DNA of 64,000 nt from Berberis thunbergii (Eukaryota; Streptophyta; Magnoliopsida; Ranunculales; Berberidaceae). Of this stretch, positions 45,166-57,577 are shown piece after piece (the first letter of the stretch is position 1; the number at the start of each line of letters is the position of its first letter). The notes under the pieces were generated by a model. That model ran no database searches. It was not told the origin of the DNA and saw only the letters and a program-made list of their open reading frames with translations. The stretch spans positions 62,001-126,000 of the forward strand of contig QNQO01000532.1 in assembly GCA_003290165.1 (NCBI GenBank), given 5' to 3'. A program made the translations under genes and the position numbers.

Positions 45166-46236
45166 GGCGGTAACTACACCACACCACCATTTTCTTTCTC
45201 TCACACCACATATATAAACAAAAATCATCCATTTTTCCCCATACCATTCAAATCGATAATGGTTTCTCCCTCCCCTATCGAAATCTCTCAAAATACTCAA
45301 ATCTCTTGCGAATCTCCTCCATCAATTTTTTTTCCTGTTTGCATTGTGCAATGCGGGGTATCTCAGATACCCTGCAGTGCACTCTGCGAACAAAATTTTT
45401 TCGGACAGATTGCTCGACTTTAGTAAAATGACCATAACATGCTCATTTCAAACATTTTTTAAGTGATTCAAGTTGTGTTTATTAGATAACTCATAGTACT
45501 ACAAAATTTTGTTTTGTTCTAACTTGAGAATCGGTCTCGATCGAGCATATAAGTTGGCCGAAAGTCAGGAACACTATCCCATTTTTATTGCAAGATAGAT
45601 TTGCGCGACTTTAGTAAAATGACCATAACTTGCTCATTTCAAAACATTTTCAAGTGATTTAAGTTGTGTTTATTAGATAACTAAGAGTACTACAATATTT
45701 GTGTATTAACTTGAGAACGGGACTCAATCAAGCATATAATTTGGCCGAAAGTCAGGAACACTATCTCGTTTTTATTGCGAGACTTTAGTAAAATGACCAT
45801 AACTTGCTCATTTCAAAACATTTTCGAGTGATTCAAGTTGTATTTATTAGATAACTAAGAGTAATACAATATTTTTGTTTTGATGAGGTTGAGAATTTGT
45901 CTCAATAGGGTTTAAATTGGTAAAAAAATTTCCTTTTTTTTTTTTTTTTTTTTTTTGAGTTTGGGTTTCTCTGTTATGTTAAGTTATACATATTTATTGA
46001 GTTTGGGTTTAAGGGTTTAGATTTTGAGGGGATTTTGAGAGTTTGTAAGGGAGAGAGAAGAGATTTGAGTGTGAGAGAGACTTGGAAGAGATTCCGAATG
46101 GGGGAGGGAGGAGCCATTGTCAATTTGAATGGTGAGGGAAAAAATGGATGATTTTTGTTTATATAAGTGGTGTGAGAAAGTAAAAAAAAATAAAATAAAA
46201 AAAAATCCTCGATGGTGGTGTGGTCTAGTCACCGCC
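45166..46236. mobile_element. Mutator-type foldback element, copy 2
   Basis: A 1,071-bp relative of the element at 41902, flanked by a perfect 9-bp duplication TTAAATATA (45157-45165, 46237-46245). Ends are GGCGGTAACTACACC and ...GTCTAGTCACCGCC. It shares the arms (CACATATATAAACAAAAATC, CATTCAAATCGATAATGG) and has three internal units of about 180 bp (GAGAATCGGTCTC and variants at about 45531, 45713, 45892), all in one orientation; the left-hand units of copy 1 are missing. No transposase. Confidence 0.88.
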
Positions 46237-46245
46237 TTAAATATA

Positions 46246-47496
46246 ATACTATTAATAATCATCACCATAAACAACAACTTTTTCTCACTTTAATTTTTTC
46301 TTCCCATTATACCCTCACAAGTTCTTAATATTTACAAGAAAAATCAACATTTAAGCGAATAGTAACAAAGGATATTTTTTGTCTTTTAAGCATGGATGAA
46401 TAGTTTGAAACTATAGATACTATTACATATGTTTAGTATGTTAAACTTCAATGTGAGAATATTTACAATTCAGACTAGCCCCTCATAACATTTGTAAATT
46501 ATAACTACGTCCCTATCATAATTTATTTGAGTCCCCTCAATGTCCTATATATTTGAATAGGCCTTTAAATCTAACTTTTTATCTCCCATTTTTACCCTTC
46601 ACAATTCATAATTTTATGATAAAAACCAGCCGCTTATAAACATTGATTAATTATTAAACCTCTAACATTTTTTAAGCCCTTTAATTATTTATAAAATATA
46701 TATATATATATACCTTCAAAATTATAAAAAATACGTAATATTCGCGCACGTAATGCTCTTCCACCCCTAGTTTAAATTAATGAGTGTTCATTGCATGATG
46801 AGCAAATAGAATATCACAACCATTAGATTAATCCTAACAAAAAAGGGGCCCTCTTAATTAGACCTAATATTTCCTTTCATATGAAAGTAAACTAAAATTA
46901 TTACAATTCATTTGAGATTTTGTGAGGTGCAATGATGTTCCGTCAATCAGTAATCTTAAAATAATTTTAACATCGCGATGCAATCACAAGCGGCTGGGAT
47001 TTGGTCCATTTTCAAGACTCGTAGGGGTGAATTTTTTTTCATATAAACTATAGTTCTAACTTATTGCTGAAAAATAATCTAAGCTATGGGGACAAAACAT
47101 GGAACCCACCAAATATTTTTGTGCCCAAAAATGATACACTTTTATGATGAGATGTGGAAGCTTTGAAATTTGATTGAACTTTGATGAGAGGTAAAAGACC
47201 ATGATTATAGTCATGAAATTCAGGAATTTGGGACAGGAAACCGTGGCGTTGATAGCTCTCTTATTGCTGCAATTCCTCATCACCAATCTTTTGAAGAAAA
47301 ACACTTATTACATTTTTGAAAAACCATTCTAAACTCATCAAGCTGTCGGATTCATATTTCAACCTATTCCTCCCTTTCTTTCTGTTTCTTCTATTTTACC
47401 ATTTTGTATAAGGGGGGTTTTTGAGGGATATAACATTTACCGCACTTATTAAGCTTCTCCTACAAATTCAATAAAATCTTGTATGTTTGTATGACA
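46246..47496. other. Intergenic, AT-rich dispersed repeat
   Basis: 46260-46760 is related to 26880-27420 (see that entry). It continues on the left of the Mutator-type element (44940-45160), so that element landed in it. No gene is seen in 46780-47490. Confidence 0.45.
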
Positions 47497-47671
47497 CGAA
47501 AATATTAGGAAATCAGGTTTTGCAATTAGGGTATCGTGGCATGATCTTGAAAGAATGACAAAATCTCTAAAGTGTTTATGTGTATCTCAAGGTTGTAAGA
47601 AAACTCATCTGATAATGTCACATCATCCTGGTTACAAAACTTAGTTTCAAAATCTGATTTCTAACCTCACT
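47497..47671. mobile_element. MITE family A, copy 4
   Basis: Left ACGAAAATATTAGGAAATCA, right ATTTCTAACCTCACTA, with the same interior order as copy 3. Confidence 0.8.
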
Positions 47672-49544
47672 ATGCATTTTTGGCTCATATTTGCCTTATC
47701 CACTCTCCTCGCTTTGAAGCGTCTCAACAATAATTATAAAAAAAAAAAAAAAAAAAACAGAAAAAGAAAGTGGAGGAAGAATTCTTTCATAAAGATAAAA
47801 GTACACAAATTAGGTCTTAAACATTTTTAGTTGGAATTGAAGTGAGATCCACACCTAGAACACATTTGTTGTTTTGACATATTGAAATCACTATAAAATG
47901 TAATCATGCAATATTCCTATTTGCTACTTGATGGCATCTGAATCAGACATCCTCTTTTTCTATATTTTTTTAACCTATTCATAATACCCCTTTTACTTTT
48001 AGCTAAGTATTTTTGCTATATAATTTTTCAAGAATTCAAAATCTAAATGGTAGACAATTTTTCGATTCTCCGGTCATGTTGTCGTTCTTATTAATTATGA
48101 CATTGAAAAACATCGTTTCCCAAATTTATTTATCTATCAAATATATGTTGAACTCAAATGGTGACATGTTGGACGGTGTCTTTGTCTTTTGATCCGTGAC
48201 ATTCGTTTCTTGAAACCTACTCAAAGAGATGGTTTTATTCGTCTCTTGCTTATCTATCTTTAATCGAGCTGAAGCTAAATCTCTTTTTGATAATTTCTTG
48301 TTTGTTTTAATTCGAATTATACAATTAAACTTACATTAATCAAAGAGTACACGACATCAAGTTCAGGTGCTAAGTGAACCCAATAGAACATGTTTGGTAG
48401 CGACTATTTGGCACCACAAGTTACTCTCTCCCACACCACCCATCTTTGTTTAAAATAAATTTACTTGTTCTTCCACACCACCCATTTGAACCACTATTCA
48501 TCTTCTTATCCTCTTGCACTATCTTCTAAAAAAACAAGAAAAACAACAACAACATGGAAGAACAAAAAGAAGATGGAGAAGGTGGCGATCGGTTACGAAG
48601 GACGGTGAGCGACGACCGAAGACGGTGAGAGATAGAAGAGATGAAGTCACAACCACTGTCATCCATTCTCCCTCTTCTTTTTCTCATTCCCTTCTCCTAG
48701 TTCTCCCACTATTTATTATTTTTTCTACTATCTCTTAGTTCCCATCTCTCTTCTTCTCGCATAGATCGTCACTTCTCTCCCTCACCTTATTCTCTTTCCC
48801 CTATTATTTTCTATTTTTTTTCTCGCCCTCGCGATGAACCGTGTGAAGATGGCTTCCCCATTCCCACAGGCCACTGCGAGGGCAAAAAATTTGACCATCG
48901 CAGAGGTACCTGAGAGTGGAAGACACGCAGTCGCAGAATTACTCAAATCTGTCCAGTAAAGAAAATATGGTATTGTCTCCGACTTTCAACCAACTTTGAC
49001 TCTTGATTGAGACCGATTCTCAAGATCATCAAAACATAAAAAAAATGTAGTACTTTGAGTTATTTAATGAACACAATTTGAATCCTCTGAAAAATATTTT
49101 GAAATGAACAAGTTATGATTATTTTACTTATGGCTTTGAAGGAGTTTTAGAAATAAACCATTCGGAACTATATAAGAGAGAGTGATCTAGTGCAACACAA
49201 CTTTTAAATTAGTTTAGCTATATAACTTCCAAATTGTTGAGTCAATAAATTTAATTATTTGGACGACCCAGGTTAAAATACAAAAATTTATTATGTTTCC
49301 TTAACTATATAATTAGTTTTCAATAGCTTACATTTAGTTACGTAGCCAGGGCAGGCCCGCTGTAAGCCCATTATTGCTCGCTCTAATGGTAGTTCCTACA
49401 CTCCACAACCTCGCATGTCCAAGCTGAACTTATAATATAATTCAAAACTCACAAATGGGTAGAGGTTGAGTAAATGCAAGCTTTAACTAACTCAACTTTC
49501 TCTCTTCTAGTAACACTCTTTTGCCAATCAGATAGCGACGATTT
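47672..49544. other. Intergenic DNA with a third Mutator-family fragment
   Basis: 48940-49150 contains the internal unit of the foldback family (CGCAGAATTACTCAAATCTG, TTGAGACCGATTCTCAAG, TTTTGAAATGAACAAGTTAT), without clear ends. 48420-48490 has CTCTCCCACACCACCCATC words like the arms. No gene is recognised; the 74-codon frame at 48514 is basic and low-complexity. Confidence 0.45.
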
Positions 49545-49553
49545 AAGCTCTTT

Positions 49554-49708
49554 AAGCAAGTCTAGCCGGCTTGGTTTTTTGTCTGGCCGGCTTATTTACA
49601 CATTTTGTCCATCATATTTAAAACACAATCACAAACACTTTAAAGAGAAGAGACAAAAGAGTAATTCTAGCCCGTCAGACAAGCAAACCAAGCCGGCTAG
49701 AATTTCTA
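49554..49708. mobile_element. 155-bp hairpin MITE
   Basis: The ends TCTAGCCGGCTTGGTTTT and CAAACCAAGCCGGCTAGA are inverted, with a further CTGGCCGG/AGCCCGTCAG pairing inside. The direct repeat AAGCTCTTT (49545-49553 and 49709-49717) flanks it, a 9-bp target duplication of Mutator type. No coding capacity. Confidence 0.8.
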
Positions 49709-50021
49709 AAGCTCTTTTACTCCCACTCCCTCACTCAATGGGTAATTAAATTTTTATTCTCATGACACGTAAAGTTGCATCTGGATAGATTTTAAGTGCT
49801 AGTAAAGTTGGTGTTAAGGTACAAATTTTTTTAGTTTTGAATCAAAAGCTATAGCCACGGCAAAACTAGTTGGGTGGTGTTCAAACAGTCAGTACAATGT
49901 TATGGTGATTGTAACAGTAAAAGCAATTGCATATGACACACAATATATGGACTGGAGGCAACAATATATGGCATGGAGGCACTAGTCTGGTGTTGCTTAC
50001 TATGTAACTTTCTCGAACCCA

Positions 50022-50886
50022 AAGTCAAATAAAACAACTTTGGGGTTTTGAATAATTTCGAGTTTATTCTATTCATCTCACAAGGATGTACAGGGGTATA
50101 AATATAATCCTAATTAGGAAATGAAAAGTAATTTGAATTCTGGTTAATTCAGTATTTCTAAATAACTACAATCAATGTTAATTCGATATTTCTAATTATG
50201 TAATTAATATAAGTACTATTCATATTAACACTCCCCCTAAAGCTGGTGCATAAATATCACAAATGCTCAACTTGGCAAGCAAATCAACAAACCAGTAATC
50301 TCTCTTAGTATCATGTCCGATATAAACATGGAGACAACTTGAGACCGAAGGGTATAGTTTGTGTCATTCAACTTGACACCATAAGGAATATACATTGGTT
50401 TTGAAACCACAGTCACAACCGACATAGGCATAGTAGATTCAATGGATGCATTAGACATGGTGTAGTGCAAAGGCAACACCATCACAACAAATCAACAAGA
50501 CAACAACACAACAACACAACAACATAGCACAGACAACAACAAATCAACAGTAATAAATCAGCAAATCAACAATGTAAAGATAGAGCAAGGCAAGGCAAGA
50601 CGTACAAGAATAAAAAACAACAAAGGCAAGGATAACAACGGAAACATGATCATAGGATCGTTGCTTTGATACCAAGTCAAATAAAACAATTTAGGGTTTT
50701 GAATAATTCAGAGTTTATTATATTCATCTTATAAGGATGTATTTATAGGGATATACAAATATAATCCTAACTAGAAAAGGAAAAATAATTTAAATCTTGC
50801 TTAATCTGATATTCCTAAATAACTACAATCTTTGCTAATCCAGTATTCCTAATTATATAATTAATATGATTACTTTCGTGTTAACA
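50022..50886 (-). mobile_element. Miniature Copia-type LTR retrotransposon
   Basis: Two direct repeats of about 210 bp (about 50022-50230 and 50674-50886) are the LTRs; on the minus strand each begins TGTTAA. Directly inside the 5' LTR the minus strand reads TTGGTATCAAAGC (50663-50675), the primer site for initiator tRNA-Met. Directly ahead of the 3' LTR is the purine tract TTTAGGGGGAG. The element is only about 865 bp and carries just the start of gag. The LTRs differ at a number of positions, so the insertion is not recent. Confidence 0.85.
50267..50485 (-). pseudogene. Copia gag N-terminal stub
   Basis: A 72-codon frame with YGVKLNDTNYTLRSQVVSMF, the conserved start of plant Copia gag (L-x-x-x-N-Y-x-x-W-S/R-x-x-V/M). 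Trp is Arg here. The rest of gag and all of pol are missing between the LTRs. Confidence 0.65.
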
Positions 50887-51740
50887 TTCAAGACATTTAC
50901 AAGCATATATATATCAGCTAGAGCCTGGATAGCACATTCCCTAGCTTAATCTACTATCATCTACTTTACTTTAGCTTTTACAAATGTTAATTCAGACCTT
51001 AGGAGTTGATTTTCTTTTGTTCACCCCATTGTAGGTAGCATAGTAATTGCAGTTGCTTTTCCCAATTGATATTTAGCTGACAAGTGAACAGATTTGTTAA
51101 ACTGGAATCAGAACATGCAAGTGAACTCTTGTACTGTTTGAAAAAAGAAAAGTGAGAAGAAATTTAAACATGGAAAGAAAAGAAAGGGAATGGACTTTGG
51201 GTAAAGAGTCAGTGTTAGTATTTGGTGTGGTGGGTATATGTTGAGTGAGTCTTTTCATGGAAGGGGATGAAGAACTGTGGATGAAGTAACAGGTGAGAGT
51301 GTGAGTGGAAAGCAGGCCAGGCCAGGCAGGGTTCAAAATATTGGGGGCTATGATAGTTACTTTTGCTGCAGAATGGTCGAGTGGACATGGAAATTGGATT
51401 TGGAATTGGAAGGATCTATGAGACCTCATCATTATTTCTCTAGTCACGTTAAAGTGTAGGTGCTAGACATGGAAGAGAAACTGAAGACATGTTAGACTCA
51501 TTTTCAACTCTCCTTCCATTCTTTTTCTATCACTAGCAATCAGGGCAGAGTCAGAATTGCATAAAAAGATAAATTACAGATAATTTAATTTTTAAAATAA
51601 ATAAATAAATATGATTAAAACAAAGTTTCAAAAGTAGTATAAGAGAAACATATTTTATGTGTCAATGTTGTTGCACATTGGAATTTTAGTAGAAACTCTC
51701 TGCGAGTTCTCATGTTCATAGGGTTTACCAAATCAGGTCT
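50887..51740. other. Intergenic DNA
   Basis: No domain was recognised on either strand. The overlapping frames at 51097-51459 lack family features and are probably by chance. Confidence 0.4.
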
Positions 51741-51747
51741 GAAGGCT

Positions 51748-51935
51748 GTAATCCATGCCCGAAGGCTACAATATTGTTGCGACTTAATATTCTCTGCATT
51801 GTAATCCATACCCGAAGGCTACAATATTGTTGTCACTTAATATTCTCTGCGTTGTAATCCATGCCCGTAGGCTATTTAACTGACCCTATAGGGTTTATCA
51901 AACTAGGTCTGAAGGCTACAATATTGTTGCCACTT
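51748..51935. repeat. 53-bp tandem repeat
   Basis: GTAATCCATGCCCGAAGGCT plus CAATATTGTTG...CTTAATATTCTCTGC starts at 51748, 51801 and 51854 (the last partial), with a further GGTCTGAAGGCTACAATATT near 51906. Confidence 0.85.
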
Positions 51936-51949
51936 AATATCCTTGTCGC

Positions 51950-52141
51950 CTCTTACGGGGACACTTGCTTTCGCTCTGGTCCGTTGTCTCCACCTTGCAT
52001 GAAAATGGCTTATCCACGGCGAAGCACATGTGCTTCTAATAAGCAGCTGAAAACTCATAAAATCTTAACTGGTGAGCCTCGACCCTGCGACCTCTTACAA
52101 GGAGAGTTGATGTTCGATCAACTGAGCTACAGTTGGTGGAC
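51950..52141 (-). mobile_element. tRNA-derived SINE (tRNA-Thr-like head)
   Basis: On the minus strand 52141-52068 folds like a tRNA: box A TAGCTCAGTTGATCGA, an anticodon region CTCCTTGTAAGAGG (as in tRNA-Thr(TGT)), and box B AGGGTCGAGGCTC. A tRNA-unrelated body follows with a palindrome GAAGCACATGTGCTTC (about 52021-52036). The 3' end and target duplication were not resolved. Confidence 0.6.
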
Positions 52142-53012
52142 AACTGTTAATATTAAGAATGTTACCGTCCAATTACTTAGCTGAAACAGGCTACTGTGAA
52201 GACTAAATAGTGTCGATGAGGAGCAAACAAGCAAGAGAGAGTAAGACCGCTTCCATAAATCGATATATGTCTAATAGAAATCTTATTGTGCGATTGGAGA
52301 AATCAATGGGAATTGGAAAAAAATCGATATTTGTCAAAATCATTTTGGGCAATTGAGAAGGCGGAGAAGTGAACTTGTGAAGGCTTGCGAAGGGTTTGCG
52401 ATTTTATGTATATTTGTATTTTATTATCTATGAGAGGGGGCAATCTAAAATTTTAAATGGGGGCAAGATTGCAAATATTGTTAATTTGCGCCCATGCTAG
52501 CAATGTTGAAAGAGAATCTATATAATTCGCATTTTAGGTTTTTCGGGAATCTCTATAATTCGTGTTTTCGATCTCAAGGTATAGCATTTCTCTTATGCTG
52601 ACTAGACAACACGAGATGTGGTGAGGCCAACCACTTGAGCTAGGACCTCTAATAGAGGGACGAGAGTAACCTTCCTAGCTAGGATTTATAGTTGAGCCGC
52701 GTAGGAGATGTAGGGAGCATAGTCGACTCCCATCAACATAACCTTTAAGGTTTGAAACTAATTGAATCATAGTAATTAGTAAGCAATTGTTCGTGTCGAA
52801 TTCAAGGAAATGAGGTGTTGGATGTGTTTGGTTTGAAGATGGGTGTGAAAGGTGGGCGGAGGAGGTGATGTAGCTAGAGGATGATTAGTTGTTGGTCGAC
52901 ATTGTTTCACACTAAACAATAATGGATTATTTTAGGTCTAATACCATATCAATGTTTGCAATGAGTTACTCTGCGAATGTTGGGAGCAATTCTATTTATA
53001 GCATTATCATCA
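52142..53012. other. Intergenic DNA
   Basis: No gene or clear repeat boundary seen. Confidence 0.4.
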
Positions 53013-53148
53013 TAAAAAATACTAGGAAACCGGGTTTTCACAATTAGGATGATGTGATGTGATTTTGAAAGAAATCTCGAAGTTGCAAAAATTTCTCTGA
53101 TGATCTCACATCATTCTGGTTGCAAAACCTGATTTCCTAGCCTCACTC
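53013..53148. mobile_element. MITE family A, copy 5
   Basis: Left AAAAAATACTAGGAAACCGG, right CCTGATTTCCTAGCCTCACTC. It has lost about 40 bp of the interior compared with copies 3 and 4. Confidence 0.75.
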
Positions 53149-54713
53149 GTCAACATAGTTTAGATTCCTCCAAACTCTCATTTACAACTTCTTTCTATCT
53201 ACAATTTAGAGTTTTCAACCACCCAGATACACTATAACAACTTAGATACATGTTAACAAATTCTGATTTCAGTAGAAAATCAAATCCACTCTGAATTATC
53301 CTTATAAGAAGGAAATGGTTGGTGATTGAAGGTATACCCTGGGGCAGAACCAGGAGTTTACTTTGAGGGGGGCCAAGTGTGTTATGTACTAAAAAAAAAA
53401 ACCATGATTCAGTGTTATGTTTGGAGTTTGATTTGTGCAATAAGGTGGTAAATGCAGTATAGTATAACTGGAATGGTAATAAATTACTGTTGATCTTCAT
53501 CTTCTCCATTAGTTCTCCTACTGGCACCATAACCACAATAGCAAGGATTCATAATCAATCCATTTCACCAAAGTGTTCTTGAACCCAGTTGACACATGGA
53601 CCCTTTTTGTTGTTAATTGGGTCAAATGGATGTATGTAGATTGTATGGTTATAATGAGTTGAGAGCAACACACTTACACATACAATCATATTCTAGGTAG
53701 GACACATATGTCAGAATGTCCTCACCACTCTCTTCCCCTCCTTAGGCATCATTTCCCCAGAGAAGTACTTTCTAGTAATCATTATCATGTAATGTCAAAA
53801 GAATATATTCTTCTAACAGCTCTAGCACTCTTTCTTTCACCAATACATTTCATATGTGTCTCTGTGCATGTAATTTACCAAAGCTTAATTAAGGCTAAAT
53901 CAGCAAAGGTACTTCGAATCAAGGCTAAAAAAATTTACGAAATATTTCTTTTTCTCGACTTACTGAAATTTATTTCAAAATTCGAAATATTTTTTCTTAT
54001 GTTAAGATAATCTCAATTTCGATACAAGTGATTCTTATGCAATATGCAATTTGTATGACATTATGAGACTTGTGGACTCTTCATATTGTATGTAAGAGTT
54101 TAAAATGATTAATTATATTCATAATTTCAAAATTATAATAATTTTTTTTTTCTATATACAAAAAAAAAATTCTTAAAATCAACATACCGAAATTATCTCA
54201 AAAAACGAAATCACAATCCTTGTTTAGAACATCTCTAAAGAATCTCTACATCACATGGATCATTTTTTTTTCCTTCATGGTGCAGATTATGTGTGATCAA
54301 ACTTATTCATCATCCTTGTGTGCCTTTTAATTACAAAGTTCTATTAGAAGCTCTTGGTAGATTTTGACAAACGCAACCATAAGAACTGTGCTTGTGAAAT
54401 TTACATATGTAGTGAAATGCAAAATGACAGAGATAACTGAATGATAATAAAAAAAACATAATTGTTTGTTTGAAAAGTTTTTTCTTCCTAAAATCTGATT
54501 AATTATCTTTTGATGATTACTATAGATTCTCAAATTTTGAAATACATAAAAATCTTAAAAAGTTAGTATATTGAGATCTTGTTTGAATCTGTCATTTTTT
54601 GAAGTGTGAAAGATAAGTTGCTCAGAAAAAGATGAGAATGAAAATGAAAGCACTAGTAGTGCAGATAACACAAAGTCACTGTTCTTGTCTTCTCTCATCT
54701 GTAGATACATCAC

Positions 54714-54759
<46 letters not shown>

Positions 54760-55091
54760 ACTTGGGTTGAGAGAAGAGAAGGAAAAAAGAAGCAGAAGAG
54801 GGATTTGTAAAAAGGAAAAGAAAAAACATTTAGTGGACAAGCACCATCACACACACATGTACAAACTCTCCTTCTCACCTGACTATTATGCTGTACGGAT
54901 ACATGCAACAAATAGATACAAACAAACACATAGAATGATAAAGAGAAGAGAATGATAAGAGAAAGAGAAGCAAAGAATATCTCTTTAATTAAGTAAGATA
55001 CAGTTTTGAAGAAGAAAAAAAAGAAAAAAAAAGGGTTTCTGCTATCATCTAATTAATTAGTCCAAGACTACTGACCGACCATTCACCCACA
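53149..55091. other. Upstream region of the WRKY gene
   Basis: A 113-codon minus-strand frame (53536-53195) has no recognisable domain and includes a GGGGCAGAACCAGGAGTTT word typical of transposon ends. 53149-54550 is otherwise AT-rich. The last few hundred bases before 55092 are purine-rich with a (GATA)n tract and probably hold the promoter and leader; no sure TATA box was identified. Confidence 0.4.
54715..54759. repeat. (GATA)n microsatellite
   Basis: About eleven uninterrupted GATA units, 330 bp ahead of the WRKY start codon. Confidence 0.95.
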
Positions 55092-57505
55092 ATGGAAGGA
55101 GACAGAGGAACTTCCCGCTATGATCTTGAGACAGTTTCATTTACAACTACCACTACTGCTTCACAAGCAATTCATGACATAGGAGGGTTTGCTGCTCATC
55201 ACTTTGATGAAAACAATCCTCATCACCCTGCTGCTGCTGCTTTGAGTTTCTTTGTCTCACCGCCTTCGTCGAATCATCATCAGCTTTCTCTTCCTTTCAA
55301 CAATAATGCCAACAACACTTCTGTTGGATTTAGTCATCACAACAACCTTAGCTCTAAGTCTTCTTGGGATAACAATCAGGTCTGGATAATAGTTTTGGTT
55401 AAGAAACTGTCCAATATTATGTATATATATGTATGTAGCAAACAAGTACCTTATAGGGTTCTTAATATATATAGATCTTGCATGGGATTTTGGAGTTTCT
55501 TCTTATCTTTCACTAAAGATTTTTCAATGTTTTTTTTTTTTTTTTTCCAAATCATTTTAGGTTACAAATTTGGATTCTAATGTTGATAATCGAGGCATCA
55601 ACACCGATATTGATAATACTTCCTGGTAAGTATTTTTCCAAACATACAATTCTTATCTATCTTCCTATGCTGTGTGATTGCAAGGAACTGCAACTTATTT
55701 TTAAATACTATGGTCACCTGAACCCTAGCTATTAGTTTCATCATAAGACTCTTAATTATCTTGTATGGTTAATAATGTTAAGAACTTTAAAGAGTTAAAT
55801 AGGTAATACAAGTATACAACTCTTGGTTCCTAGGCAATATCTGATCTGGCTAGCCTCTTTTGTTACCTATACTGGCTAGCCTCTTTTGTTACCTATATAG
55901 TATATATGTTATTACATCGAAGAAATGTGCATCGATCAAAACTGAATGAAATTAAGACAAGTCCATATGGATACCCGTTTTTTAAGTTAACGATTTTCTT
56001 TTTGGGAAGGTGGAGGAGCTCATCAACAGAGAAAAGCAAGATGAAAGTGAGAAGGAAGCTTAGGGAACCAAGGTTTTGTTTCCAAACAAGGAGTGATATA
56101 GATGTATTAGATGATGGTTACAAATGGAGAAAATATGGTCAGAAAGTTGTCAAGAACAGTCTTCATCCTAGGTAACTTTTATTTCCAACTCTCTCATGTT
56201 CATTATTAACAATTTGCATGTATATCATTATAGTAATCTTTTAGTTTTTTCCAAGCTTTTTCATCATATATGTCTTTTTTGATGAATAAATTAAGGCCAT
56301 GAGTTTGCACCCTAGGTGATCTATATATGCACTATAGATTCTATATGATAGATCTGTGTCAGAAATCAGCTCATCTTCTTGGAGTAAATAGCATCTAAAT
56401 GATGAATTCTGTCTCTCTGTGCTGTACCAGCATGGACTGAACTTTTCTCATTGCATCGTGACAAATTAACTGATTAAGAAATATTGAAATGTTACTTAAT
56501 CGATAAATTAATAGCTTAATTTGTTCATGACTTTTTTGGAAGCCTTCGAGAGTCGAGACTAGAGAGGATGCTTGCTGATGACATGCTTGCTTAGGAATTA
56601 GCTGGATAATCAACAACTAAATAGTCTACAAAGAACTATATAAAAACCCTACTCAGTGTTCAACATGTATGATTAGTGTCTCACCAGAAATCCCACAATG
56701 GTTGTCCCTCCCACTGAATGCGAAACATATCCGATCGTGAATCTACATCCTAGAGCCGACAATGCTTTTTCTAGCTTTTGTTCTAGCCAGCCTCGTTTGC
56801 TAGCATTTTTTAGGTTTTTTTTTTGTTTTTTTATTTTTACATTTCTACCCCTTCTATAGATCATGTTCGGAGTTGTGTTTTATGAGTTGATGTGTATATA
56901 AGAACTATATTCACATATTCAACTTGACACATCATTAGATTTTGTTCAATTTAAACGACGGTGGGTGAGATTCCACATGTGATTTTCCACATGTTACTTC
57001 AAATCATTAGGGTTTTGAATATATGCTCAGAAGTGGGTTTGAATAGTTCTGTGATCAGTAATGGGTTAGGATTAATTTACTCAGAGTTGTTCTAGGATTA
57101 ACTAATATAGCTAGCCACACCATATAACTTGCAACATAGAGTGTACTATTAGACTGCCTCAATACTGATTGAGATTAATCTATGAAACTTAATGCACAAA
57201 AAAGTTTGGGTAATTTTTCTATCAAATTTCAGTAATTTTACTGTAACATAATGCTCAAGAACTGTGTGTTTTCTTTCCCTTGGATAATCCCTTTTACGTT
57301 CTATTAATTTTTTCCCTTAAAAAATTAATTTAAATAGGTTCAGCTAAACTGGATTATTGGTAATGAAGATGGAACTGTAATAATAATGACAGAAAAAAAA
57401 AATTCCCTTTGCAATCCTTCTGCTTGATTGTATAAATAAAGTCAAAAGCTACTCCTTAAACTTCATTAATTAGTACTCTTTCCACCCTCCCCCAGAAAAT
57501 AATAA

Positions 57506-57577
<72 letters not shown>

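Noticed and set aside
54555..54929. 124-codon minus-strand ORF with repeated SIYL
   Set aside because: It is the translation of the (GATA)n microsatellite and flanking purine tracts.
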